Source: Macrocybe gigantea
Taxonomy: Eukaryota > Basidiomycota > Agaricomycetes > Agaricales > Callistosporiaceae
Length of the DNA stretch: 64,000 bases
Direction: 5' to 3'
NCBI GenBank assembly: GCA_011319805.1
Contig: SJRY01000050.1
Span: forward strand, 1 to 64,000
Shown here: in pieces, positions 34,334 through 45,250 of the stretch
Layout: the number at the start of each line of letters is the position of its first letter
How positions within the stretch are numbered: position 1 is the stretch's first letter
Translations under genes and position numbers: made by a program
The notes under the pieces: model-generated
The model's input: the letters and a program-made list of their open reading frames with translations, nothing else
Databases searched by the model: none
What the model was told of the DNA's origin: nothing

Positions 34334-36737
34334 ATCCGACACCACAAACACTTTTTTAGGCGCCGCGAACGGTCCGATCACCTTGCGCACTTGAAGCACC
34401 AGCTCTTTCACGAGCCCGGACTCGTCGTTGGCATCGTATGCGAATTCCCTGGAGCGGAAATGAGCATGAGCATGTCAGCGGGCATGAGCTAGACGGAGGA
34501 GGGGTGGACAACGACTCACGGTTTGAGCGTCACGAAAGCGTAGACGGCCTGGCCCGTCAGCTCGTCCGCGGTGCCGATGACAGCGGTCTCGGCCACGCCC
34601 TTGTGCATGATCAACGCCGACTCGATCTCCGCCGTCGACAGCCTATGACCTGAAACGTTGATGACATCTAGAGATTCCAAAGTAGACGATTCGTCAGCAT
34701 GACGCCTTTCTCATTGGCTTGCTCCCCGCTCTCCGACTCCACGCGGCGCGGGGGGGGGCGGGGTTGGAAGGGACGCCACACGGAATGAATAGAAACACAT
34801 GTGTTTCCCCCACGGAGAGAGATAGCGAAGATAGGAACCCACCATCAACACGGCCTTTAATCCAAATATATCCATGCTCATCACGCGCTGCTCCGTCGCC
34901 CGTATAGAAGTACCCCGGATAAGGCTAACGATCACAAATCGGGATCAGCACATGCTTCGTCACTATCACGTCAGAGCGTCGTACCTTCATGTACGTCTCA
35001 ATGTATCTCTTGTGGTCCTGGTAGATCGTGCGCGCGATTGAGGGCCAGGGCGTCTTGAGGACGAGGACACCCTCGACGCCGTTGCCCTCGAGTTCCTTGC
35101 CAGTCATGGGATCGAGTATGGCAGGCTCGATGCCAAAGAAGGGCACCGTGGCCGAGCCGGGCTTCGTCTCGATCGCGCCAGGGAAGGGTGTCACAACGAT
35201 CGAGCCCGTCTCCGTTTGCCTAGCGAGAATGCACAGTTAAGAAAACGAATGAACGCAACAAAAAAGGCACCGCACCAGAACGTGTCGACGATGGCGCACT
35301 GCCCGCGTCCGACGTGCTCATTGTACCAATGCCACGCTTCAGGATTGATCGGCTCGCCGACGCTGCCAAGCACGCGCAACGACGACAGGTCGTGATTCTC
35401 AACATGGTGCGCGCCCAGACGCCTGAGCAAGCGGATGGCGGTCGGCGCAGAGTAAAACTGCGTGAGCTTGTGCTTGTCGACGGTCTGCCAGTACCGCGAC
35501 GGCGTCGGGTACACGGGCGTGCTCTCGAACACGACGGTGGACACGCCGTTCGCGAGCGGGCCGTACACGATGTAGGTGTGTCCCGTGATCCAGCCAATGT
35601 CCGCCATGCACGCGAAGCGGTCGTCCGGGTGCACGTCGAACACATATTTTACGGTGAGCGCTGCGCAGAGGAGGTACCCGCCCGTCGTGTGCACGACGCC
35701 CTTGGGCTTGCCCGTCGAGCCAGAGGTCTGCGCGCGTAAGGTGCGGCGTTAGAGCGGGGTGGGACGGTGGAGGTAGAGATGACAGGGAACTCACGTAGAG
35801 GATGAAAAGCGGATCTTCGGCGGCCATAATCTCTGGCGGGCAATAGCTCGGGACCTTGTCCGTCTCCTCGTGCCACCACTTGTCTCTGCCGTCGGTCCAG
35901 GGGACCTGGTTGCCGGTGCGCTTCAGGACAAGGACATGCTCGACGCAGGGGCACTCTTTGAGCGCCGAGTCGACGATGGCCTTTGTCGCAATGGTCTTGC
36001 CGCCGCGCTTGCCCTCGTCGCTGGTGATGAGGACGCGGGACTTGCAATCGAGTATGCGATCGCGGAGGGACTCGGCGGAAAAGCCAGCGAACACGACGGA
36101 ATGCACGGCACCGATGCGCGCGCAGGCGAGGAACGCGGCGACGGCCTGCCACGCCATGGGGAGGTACACGGACACGGTGTCGCCCTTTCTGACGCCGTAC
36201 GATTTGAGCACGTTCGCGACGCGGCAGACCTCGCGCTGCAGCTCCGCGTACGAGATCTCGCGCCCTCGTCGGGCTCGTCGGCTTCGTAGATGATGGCGGT
36301 CTGGGGAGGGTGTTGCGTTCAGATCATCGGGCGTGCTGCGGAAGTGGGAAGAGCGGAGGGCGCGCACCTTGTCTGGATGCTTGTATGCCCAGCGGTCGAC
36401 GCAGTTGTAGGACGCGTTCAGACCGCCTTCTGGGAACCACACAACGTCCCCCGTCTCGAAGCCACCAGATCGGACAGTCTTGAACGGTCGATCCCAATGG
36501 AGCATGTCGTGCGCCATCTAAGCGAGAGAATAGGACGTGAGCTTCCATCTTGAGGGAAGGGGGGGTGATTTAGACGCTCACCTTGCGCCACCATTTGTCG
36601 GACTCGTGACCGACGGTCTCTGCGTGGGCGGTGCGATAAGCGTCATAATGGGGCCCTACATGAGGTTTCTTGTGCCCGCTGGCTAGACGGGGCGCGACGG
36701 GGTGCTTGGGCACAGGAACTGGGGACTGTTCTGCCAT
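34187..36737 (-). CDS. acs1: Acetyl-CoA synthetase (AMP-forming)
   Basis: Activates acetate to acetyl-CoA through acetyl-AMP in the cytosol and nucleus. ATG 36737 begins exon 1 (36737-36582, to DKWWRK). Exon 2 is 36517-36368 (MLHWDRPF to YKHPDK); intron 36301-36367. Later landmarks: [37 protein letters not shown]-loop-like [10 protein letters not shown] (at the splice near 35725); [33 protein letters not shown] (about 34640-34680); and the acylatable Lys motif [11 protein letters not shown] (about 34290-34322). Stop TGA 34187. The 5' leader is strongly pyrimidine-rich (36738-36770). One single-base loss near 36264 (GGG for GGGG on the coding strand) breaks the frame after YEADEPDEG. Otherwise complete, about 680 residues, the usual length. 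Confidence 0.95.
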
Positions 36738-38289
36738 GATGGTCGAGGAGGAGGGGGAGGAGGAGGAATGGACGGTGGAAAGATAATCGGGGCTTCTATA
36801 TAATGAGAAAAATTAAAGCATGACTTGTGAATGCCGGATGGGTGAACCTGAGCACAGGGGCCGCCCGATGGGGAACCATCAAGCGGCATTCGGCCGACTG
36901 TCGCGTGACCCAGCCCGCCCGCAACGTCCGTGGTCTCACTTGCCATCCATGTTCCGCCCGTCGTGCAGGCATAAACCAACCAACGAGCCCGAAAAAAGCC
37001 TCCTTATTAGCCAGCGCCAATTGCTGCAGAGCCTTGTTAAACGGGAAACACGAAATGCGGAGGAAAGGTGGGGAAGAGGGAGGACCCGTTCTGCCGAACG
37101 GAGTTATGCCCGGCACCATCGCCCGCCAACAAAAGCGCTCGAGCCATCATTCATCCCCCCCTGCCCCAGTCCAGGCACGTGCGGGGAACGCTTGACAATT
37201 CAGCGACTTGCTCCGAACCCTCCTCTCTTCCCTCGCTTTGCTACCACGGTCCTGGCCTCCCTCCTTCCCGCCTAGGTGCTCCGTGGGAGAAGAGGAGACA
37301 CGGGGGGGCATGGAGCGACTCTCCTCGGTTCAGACGCCATCAAGGATCAGAGTAATTGGGGCCTTATTTTTTTTCCCCCCGTTCTTGGCCCTGCCATTTC
37401 ATGCGATATCATGGCAGTCAGTCTGCTGATCACGATCTGATTCTCTTTAAATGAATTGAAATGCAATCGCACCCCCGCATTGCTGTGAACGCGTACATGC
37501 ACTCTGCCGCGTTCGTCGTTGGCCGCGACGAGCAGCTGCCCCCATGCTTGACATTTCCGGGGGATGGATAAATGCGCATGCGCATACCCTGCTGGCGAGC
37601 GTCGGGGCACGGCGGAGTGGCGGGATATCAATCAAATCCACCTCGGCCTGCCGGCGCGGGTGCCCGTCGCGATCCTCCTCTTACCTCCGCGACGGTGCCT
37701 AGCCTAGCTCAGCAACAGCAGAATAGTATATGCGCCCCGCGAGCACGCATTCGCGTTTTAGATTTTAGCTCATGTTTTTGTCTCTTGTCTTTTTTTTTTT
37801 ACATAGGGGCAAGTGAGTAAGAAGCGTTTATGACGTTCTGTGAAGTCCAGATTCTAGGTTCTATTCGAGCTGCAATCATGCGATAATATGGTGCATCCGT
37901 CTTCCGTCCGTCCTTTGCGGACTGAACGGTGATTGGGAGCATGCGGAGAAAGATGTGGTGCTCGAACGTTGTTATGGTACTAGCCAATCCGCTCCCACAC
38001 GTCTGCAGACTCGTCCGACGTGGCACAAAGTCGATTGGCTCAAGGCATGTCGGACTTGAGAATCGTAAAGATAAGGTGTGGAAATGGCGATGATGTCTCC
38101 GTACGTATATGAGGATACGCGTACGCCGGACTTTTGACAAAGACGCACCGAACTACGGAAAACTTGCGCTTGACCTGGAATTCGAACACGATGGTTGGCC
38201 AGTACGGCGCCGAAGTTCGGCTTTCCAGACAGGCAGTGCCAATGGGAAAAAAAAGACCAGAGATTTCAATGTTTCACACACCTGTCATC
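36738..38289. other. Long intergenic region
   Basis: Upstream region of acetyl-CoA synthetase. Short ORFs only. Notable words: a perfect 14-base palindrome ATGCGCATGCGCAT (37572-37585) and T-rich tracts at 37365 and 37790. No RNA gene was recognised. Confidence 0.4.
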
Positions 38290-39170
38290 TCTTCACATGT
38301 CGACCACGTCGTCAACGTCGTCAAAAGCACCATCTAACCTGAAACCAATATGCGATCGGAGCTGAGCAATGCGCCCTCCGAGAGCGAAGGCGAGGACGCG
38401 AAGGACGAGGCAAGACTCTTGGAGAAGAAGGCCCAGACAAAGGAGACGCCACCGGCACGCCGGCGTTCGACCGGCGCCACACCCCAGAGGGAGGAAACGA
38501 GCGATGAGGAGGATGAGGAGACGGAGGACGAGATGGAGATAGAGGTGGAGGTGGAGGTGGAGGTGGAGGTGGATAAGGATTTCAAATATAAATATATCGA
38601 ACACATGGTCGACGTCGTCAAAGTACGATCTAAACCTCAAGCCAATACGCGATCGGGGCTGAGAAATGCGCCCTCCGAGAGCGAAGGCGAGGACGAGAAG
38701 GACGAGGCAAGAGTCCTAGAGCAGACGCCCCAGACAAAAAAGACGCCGCCAGCGCGCCCGCGTTCGACCCGCGTCGTACGCGAGAGGGAGGAAGCGAGCG
38801 AGAAGCGGGAGCAGGAGCAGGAGCAGTTGGAGGAGGAGATGATCAGTTCGGACGAGGCCAAGGCGAACGGCGTGCGGAAGAGAAAGGCTTATGATAGCGA
38901 TGCGCTAGACGACGACTACGACGATGACGTAGAAGAAGACGACGAAGAAGAAGAGCTAGACCAGGAACAAGACAAGGACGCGCGAGCAAGAAACGCAGAC
39001 GCGTCCCCGCCGCGTCTTCATCCAAGACACCCTCTCGCTCCCCCCGCAAAGCCAAAAAGCAGCGCAGATCGCGCAGCGATGCCGAGGAAGACCTGGACGT
39101 CGAGGACGGCCAGGAAGTAGTCCATGGCGCGCAGCAAAGGAACTCGGCTCGGGAGGGTATGCCGTCACAG
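38290..39170 (+). pseudogene. Partial tandem duplicate of the DUF2461 gene 5' half
   Basis: Duplicates the charged N-terminal part of the gene that starts at 39471. Shared protein words: APSESEGEDEKDEAR, KKTPPARPRSTR, KRKAYDSDALDDDY and the nuclear-type KKQRRSRSDAEEDLDVEDG. The start-proximal segment occurs twice here (38290 and 38600) and once in the intact gene (about 39465). Between the first two copies is a GGTGGA run (38543-38572) coding EVEVEVEV. A one-base shift near 38983 moves the frame before the Lys/Arg-rich part. It lacks the DUF2461 domain, so it is a truncated copy or a long alternative 5' region. Confidence 0.55.
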
Positions 39171-39470
39171 TAGGCTCCACATGGAAAACTTCCGCTTGAC
39201 CCGAAATTCGAACACGATGGTTGTTTGCTTTTCCTCGGCCATGTAGCGACGGCGGGATAAAGAGAAAGCTGCCCGTGCTGAGTGCTTACGGTAGTGCGCG
39301 GGACTCTGGCAACGAGATTTTTGGTGCCCAAGTTCGGCAGACGACTGGGAAGAGGTTGGATGCATTTTGTGTGGGACAGAAACTATATTAGAAACTTGGG
39401 AAAAAAAAAACACAAAGATTTCAGAGTTGACACAACTCATCACAACACAACAACCGTCCATAAGTACTGT

Positions 39471-41684
39471 ATGCCGACCACAACGTCAACGTCAGCAAAA
39501 ACGCGAACCAAGCCCAAGTCAATACGCGATCGGGACGGAGGACGTTGCGAAATCCGCGCTCCAAGAGCGAAGGCGAGGACGAGAAGGACGAGGCGAGACC
39601 TCTAGGGAAGAAGACTCAGACAAAGAAGACACCGCCAGCGCGCCCGCGTTCGGCCCGCGTCGCACGCGCGAGAGAGGATGCGAACGAGGAGCAGGAGCAG
39701 GAGCAGCAGGGGGAGGAGGAGATGATCGGTTCGGACAAGGCCAAGTCTGCGGCGGCGGGCAGGTCTGGTGTGAAAGCCGCTGCTGGACGCGTGAAACGGT
39801 CTTTGGAGGACGATGACGTGGAGAGTACCCCGGTCACGGGAAGAGAAGCCAAGGCCAGGCGAACGGCGCGCGTAAGAGAAAGGTTTACGATAGCGATGCG
39901 CTGGACGACGACTACGAGGACGATGATGATGACGAAGAAGAAGAGCAGGAGCAGGAAGGAGGCAAGGACGCAGCGAGCGAGAAACGCAAACGCGGCCCCG
40001 CCGCGTCTTCGTTCAAGACACCCTCTCGCAGCCCACGTAAAACGAAAAAGCAGCGCCGATCGCGCGGCGATGCCGAGGAAGACCTGGACGTCGAAGACGG
40101 ACAGGAAGTCGTCGGCGCGTCGTTCAAGCGCCCAAGACAGGCCGAGGTGCGCGTAGTTCCTGTAAGTTACGAGTTTTTTGCATTGACGTGGTCGCGTTTT
40201 CAGTCCCGGCCGGTCAGGTCTCGCAGAACACGCTCGACTTTTTGACCATGCTCAAGGATCCAGAATGCAACGATAGAGAATGGCAAGTCGTGATATCGTG
40301 AAAACGCGCAATGTGCTGACAAGCCCAAAATCCAGGTTCAAACTACACGGTATGTATCTGCTAGGAACATTTTCAACTCGCTGCTGATGCAACCGCACTG
40401 CTTCAGAGCCTGTCTATCGCCAGGCCGAGCAAGAGTGGAAAGACTTTGTCCAAGCTTTCACGGACAACATCACAGAAGCCGACTCCCAAATTCCTCATTC
40501 CTGCCAAAGACGTCATATACAGGATCTACCGCGACGTAACGTCTCCCGTTCGCTTGCTTGACTTGAGAAACCGTCCTCCTAATTTTTTTTCTGGTTCACC
40601 TGGCGTAGATCCGATTCAGCAACGACAAGACGCCGTACAAGACGAACTTTTCGGCGACTTTTTCGAGGAGCGGCAGAAAAGGCATTTTCGCGGGATGTGA
40701 GCTCATTTTTTTCTTTAGCATGCGTACGGTGTACTGAATGGTGACTTTTGGCAAGACCATATGTACGTTGTTACGCCCTTCTTTGTCACCCCATGACAGG
40801 CTGATCGATTAATCGTTTTGCGTAGTATGGGTAGGTTCTGGATTACCCAATGATAGCGCACTGGCCTTACTTTGTTCAGTACAACCCGGCAACGGGAGCC
40901 TCATCGCCGCAGGTTCATGGTGCCCAGGCAAAAACGAAATAGCAACCATCAGGCAAGCCCTCTCTTCCTCCCTCACTCACAAACCGTACCCACGAATCTT
41001 CTAAAAAAAAAAAAACACAGATCGAACATCCAGCGCAACTCGCGGCGTCTGCGCGAGGTGATCTCCGCCCCGGAATTCGTGAGCTACTTTGGCGAACCGA
41101 AGCCGCGCAAGGACGGCGAGCGGCGGAATATTTTTGGTATGGAGGACGAGCTCAAGACGGCGCCTAAAGGCGTGGACAAGAACCACAGGTGCGTGTGCCG
41201 CCTAACATGTCGGGCTTGCGCGTCACGCTGGATTTCGTGTTTGTGATTTTTTTTTTCGTGGGTCCAGGGATATCGACTTGTTAAAGTGTCGCTCGTTCGT
41301 CGTGTTGCATAGGTACGCCTGCAGCTCTTTTTTTTTTTTGCTTTTTTTTGATAAGCTGGGATGTTGGTGAAAGGTTTCTCGACTCGGAAGTCTTGCAATC
41401 TGATTTCAGGGAGAAGCTCGCTGACGTGGCGAGGGTCATGAAGCCGCTCGTTCATTGGTATGTGTCCATGTATCTTGTCGCGCGTTTCCCCTGTTTCTCG
41501 CTCACGGATGCGTTGGATGGTCTGCAGCTTGAACGACTACATGACGGTGTCGAACGATGATAGCGATGACGATGGCGACGATGGCGACGGCGACGATGGT
41601 GATGCTGCAGAGTCGGGCGGCGAAGGTCCTGCTCAGAGTGAACGCTGGGCGATGGATTTGATTTTTTGTTCTGTTTTTGGATAG
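39471..41684 (+). CDS. DUF2461 (TIGR02453) family protein with charged N-terminal region
   Basis: ATG 39471 (MPTTTSTSAKTR). Residues 1 to about 230 are low-complexity acidic/basic with likely nuclear signals (KKRQ-type runs, SEKRKRGPAA, KTKKQRRSR). The DUF2461 domain follows over several short exons: NTLDFLTMLKDPECNDREW (about 40225-40285), EQEWKDFVQAFTDNI, AKDVIYRIYRD (about 40500-40540), IRFSNDKTPYKTNFSATF (about 40608-40660), FVSYFGEPKPRKDGE (about 41080) and FREKLADVARVMKPLVH (about 41405-41455), then LNDYMTVSND and an Asp/Gly-rich tail to TAG 41684. The family is widespread, biochemical function unknown. Frame changes near 39540 and 39870 within the low-complexity part probably reflect single-base errors. 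Confidence 0.8.
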
Positions 41685-42116
41685 CTCAGATGTAAGTCCT
41701 GTTCGTAGATATATGTCCATGTTTCAGCTTCTCTTTGGAAGATGCATATGACAGCACGATTTGGCAATCGAGAGTCGCGAACGGGCAGAATTGGCACATG
41801 CCGCCGATTTTCGTTTGTCGGCGACGCAAATCATGTACTTTCCCAGCCGAACCTTAAGAAAACGCGACTATACAAGGACGACGGTGCATTCAATACAACT
41901 TTATACAGACTACAGGCGATTTCATGTGGTTTTGTGGAGTTTTTTTCGAGGCAAAATGAATGTGAGTAGGCAATTTCGGCTATTCCCTTCGTACTGAGAA
42001 GACCAGGGGGACGTGTATCAGACCCTAGAAAGCGGACACGCGGTAAGTACGACCGCTTGCCGCGCGCGATCTGCGACTTGGACTGACCTGGCTTCTTGTT
42101 CGGAAGATTGTTTCGC
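41685..42116. other. Intergenic stretch
   Basis: Converging 3' flanks of the DUF2461 gene and W-repeat copy D. No gene supported. Confidence 0.4.
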
Positions 42117-42511
42117 TTAGAGTTCGTCGGCGAGGATCTCGTCGGCAGGCCTGTGCCAGCGTCTGATTCCCCAGCGAGGCTTGGGGCTCGACGGCCTCGT
42201 TGGCGAGGATCTCGTCAGCGGGTCTGCGCCAGAGTCTGTGACCCAGCGAGGCAGAGGCTCGACGGCCTCGTTGGCGAGGATCTCATCGGCAGGCCTGTGC
42301 CAAAGCCGGATTCCCCAGCGAGGACGGGGTACTTCGATCGCCTCGTCAGCGAGGATCTCGTCGGCGGCCCTGTGCCACGGTCTTCTGCCCCACCTGGGTA
42401 GGGCGTCGTCCTACGCACCCGGCCAAACAGTCGTCAGCATCTCCAACGAGGAAGAAAGAGGCGAAAAGGAAACTCAACGGTGAGCTTGTTGATGTTGAAA
42501 ATTTCAGCCAT
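42117..42511 (-). CDS. W-repeat small protein, copy D
   Basis: Exon 1 (42511-42479) encodes MAEIFNINKLT; intron 42478-42411 (GTTGAG to GCGTAG). Exon 2 (42410-42117, 97 codons plus TAA) starts DDALPRW. Repeats: PRWGRRPWHRAADEILADE, PRWGIRLWHRPADEILANE, a third beginning PRWVT, and PRWGIRRWHRPADEILADEL. The open frame is continuous, but the third unit is read out of repeat phase: a missing base after PRWVT and an extra C about 60 bases later cancel. At DNA level the four units of about 66-69 bases are clearly alike. A TATA-like TATAAAAA lies about 35 bases upstream (42546-42552). Confidence 0.68.
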
Positions 42512-43542
42512 TGTGTATGTTTCAAAACGACTGTTTATTCCGGCCTTTTTATACGTCTTTCAGCCTCTCGGCGCCTCTTTCCATGTCATAATCCGTGGAC
42601 AGTGTCGTATGCGCATCAAGGAATTATTGCGTTCCATAACGCTTTGCCTCCAATTCGCCACCGAACCATTTCTTGGCGGTATCCAAGACCATTGCAGCGT
42701 ACAACTTTCTTCTAGCGCGTTGCTTAACGCGGTCGAGCATAGCGATGCATCGCGGCGAGTGCGCCACAGGTTCCACAGTGCCGGCCGTCATTGAATGGAA
42801 GGATGTCGTACTTGGCCCGGTGCGAAAAGGCAACTCGTTTACCTCGACCAAGATCCGCAAGGAACTGACAGCCATTTGGACAAGCCGTCCCTTTTCTTCG
42901 TTTCAGCATGCGACAGTTTCGTCATTTGACCGAGCGAACCCGCAAAAATAACGCGACAAAGTGATCTTGGCCTTCGGATCCACCGACAAACAAACCCTGA
43001 GCTAGAAGACGATTGCGCATCCACCTGCTCCAACAAAAAATAATAAATATGCTTCCATTGACTCGACCAATTCATTCATGCTCGTTGATTAATTCTTGAT
43101 TCCGCGCTGAGCGGTCAGCGGCGATTTCGAGGCCTGATTCCGTTAGGACTGTCGAAGCCGTGACACGACAAACGCTGGGCCGAGTGCACCGATCAACGTC
43201 GAAAGTCTTAATGAAGGACGAAACAAAAATGAAATGAAATGAAACTTTGTCCATTCTTTTTCTGGGGTTGCCGGCAGGCCCTTCTCCACCTGGTGCATTC
43301 TAAAGAAGACCACAGGTAGGATCAGACACGAACGGAGGTCGATCCTACTTTCGCTTGCGAAACGAAAAGACAACTGGGCCCCGTTGGCCAGTGTGAATCG
43401 CGTATGCTAACGACTCCTGCAACATGTCGCCTAAATCTCGCTCTACTAACCATCTCAAAAAAAACTCTCCAAACTTAAGTTATACTCTTACACCATAATC
43501 ATACAAAAAAAATCTACTTTCAAAACGCAGCCCGAGCCGACT
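42512..43542. other. Region without a supported gene
   Basis: Minus-strand frames at 42620-42910 contain a Cys/His-bearing stretch (HCGTCGAL) and RVKQRARRKLYAAMVLDTAK. These hint at an old coding relic, but I cannot join them or name a family. The rest is promoter of copy D and the 3' flank of PTPA. Confidence 0.3.
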
Positions 43543-45160
43543 TCAATCGAACGGGACAGGCCTGATACCAGGACCCGCAAGCCTCAAACCGCCCACCTTC
43601 TCGCGCTTGTCGTGCTCCGCCCTGGCGGCCGCAAACGCCGACGGGACGGGTATGCCGCAGCAATCTCCCCACGCGACTTCGCGCCGCTGCCCAGGGCCGC
43701 CCATCCCGCCGTCGACGTCTGCGCCGAATCCAAGAGGCGGTTTCGCGAACGTGTGTCGGTGCCCCCTGTGCGCGTCGGCCTCGGCATCGGCCTCATCCTC
43801 GGCGTCTTGGTGGCCGTTTGTGACCGCAGCGGGCGGCATGGGTCCTTCGTACGGCAAGATGGACCCGAAGAGAAAGTGCTGCATCACCGGCAGCTTGCCG
43901 AGCACTTCGGCGAGGTACATCTTGATCATGCCAGAGTTGACCTTGTCCCATGTTTTGACCTGGGGGAGAGCGAAAAAGTCAGTTGGGGAGGCGTCGATCG
44001 GGAATGTGTGCGTTACGGCGGATATGTCGTCCAGCATGGGCGAATGCCATCGCAAGGAAGCGGTTTTGATCTAAAGGACGCGAATGAGCATCTGTTCTGC
44101 ACCCGATGGCTGAGCCGTCACGACCGACCGAGTTGATAAACTGGATGCACGCAAAGTACATGTAATGCTTCGAGTACTCTTCGACAATTTCCTCGTCATG
44201 AATCGCTTTTGGTCTGATATACTTGTGGCCTTGATCGCAAGAACAAGCAAAAGTCAGCGATCAGACCGATGAGCAAAAGCAACGTCTTTACCTCGGAGTT
44301 GCGCCGAGCCAAACAGGAACGGCAGAAAGTGGTAGTCGTCGAGGCCCCAGACGCCATGCGATCCAGCAGGCTCGAGCCAATACGTCGACTGCAGGACGCG
44401 CATGACCTGAATGTACCTATCCCCCTCTCTCTATCAGCATCATGGCATCCTCGAGACACACTCGGCCACTTGCCTCCAAAAGACCTTGATAACGAGCGCC
44501 TTCTGGTCGCTCCGCTGAATGACGCCCAATCTCTCGAGGCATATTCTGAAAGGACACAAGAATCAGAGCCCATCCATAAGAACGACGAAGACTCAGACTC
44601 ACATCCAGCACAGAAAATTAAGCTCCATGCCGCTTCCATAATCAATCCGCTGTCTGTTGCCCCACGCCTCCTTGAAATACACCGAGATCTCCTCGACGGC
44701 GCCCTCGGGCAGTCCGGGCAGTTTTTGGTGCAACAAAGCCGACGACTACATGACTCGACATAGCATCAAACGGTCGGTTCATATCCACCAGGAAACAAAA
44801 CAAAGGGGGACACCTACCTCGGAGAGTTTGTCATAAAACGTCCTGAACGCCGGATTGCCGAACCGCGAGGACGCGTTGTCCACCGGCGGGGTGGACCTGG
44901 CAATCTCCTCGACCTCATCAAGGATCTCCAAAAGAGCACGTACGCCCTACGCATCCCATATCAACCTCAAAGTCCAACACGAGTGAGAGTTCACGCACAG
45001 GCGATTCCTCACATTCATCCGTCAGCTTGACTCCGACAACGGTCTCGTTCAGCTGCTTGATGTACGCCAACAAATCTTGGTGCGTTTTCGATTTTTGAAA
45101 CCATTCGAGCTGTTCAGGGAGCAGAATCGCCTTCCGCGGCACCTGAAACGAAGAAGACAT
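43543..45160 (-). CDS. Serine/threonine phosphatase 2A activator (PTPA) family
   Basis: A peptidyl-prolyl isomerase-type activator that matures PP2A-like phosphatases (yeast Rrd1/Rrd2). ATG 45160 ([20 protein letters not shown]). Spliced exons then give [17 protein letters not shown], the signature [12 protein letters not shown] (about 44600), [40 protein letters not shown] (about 44300-44370), [32 protein letters not shown] (about 44020-44055), [14 protein letters not shown] (about 43920-43965) and [19 protein letters not shown] (about 43850-43900). A Gly/Pro-rich tail ends at TGA 43543. Complete, with at least six introns; no frameshift noticed. Divergent from RRP14 with 90 bases between the start codons. 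Confidence 0.95.
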
Positions 45161-45250
45161 CGTCGTCCCTCGCTGAGAAGATAAACAAACCCTAACCCTA
45201 CACGCCATCCTTCCTCCATTCCTCCGCCAAAAAAAAACGGGCGAGTAGAC
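45161..45250. promoter_or_regulatory. Bidirectional promoter with telobox-like motif
   Basis: Only 90 bases separate the PTPA and RRP14 start codons. The motif AAACCCTAACCCTA (45187-45200) carries the telobox core AACCCTAA. Such boxes are known in ribosome-biogenesis promoters of plants and some fungi, where Tbf1-like factors bind; that this one works here is inference. Confidence 0.5.

Noticed and set aside
38334..38861. Ser/Thr-rich minus-strand ORFs with STSTSTST runs
   Set aside because: Shadows of the GGTGGA repeat and acidic codons on the plus strand.
42121..42400. Four direct repeats of about 67 bases resembling a CRISPR array
   Set aside because: The units are coding repeats of W-repeat copy D, have no spacers, and the organism is a fungus.
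45187..45200. Telomere-like CCCTAA repeats
   Set aside because: Only two units, inside a promoter between two housekeeping genes; not a telomere or interstitial telomeric tract.
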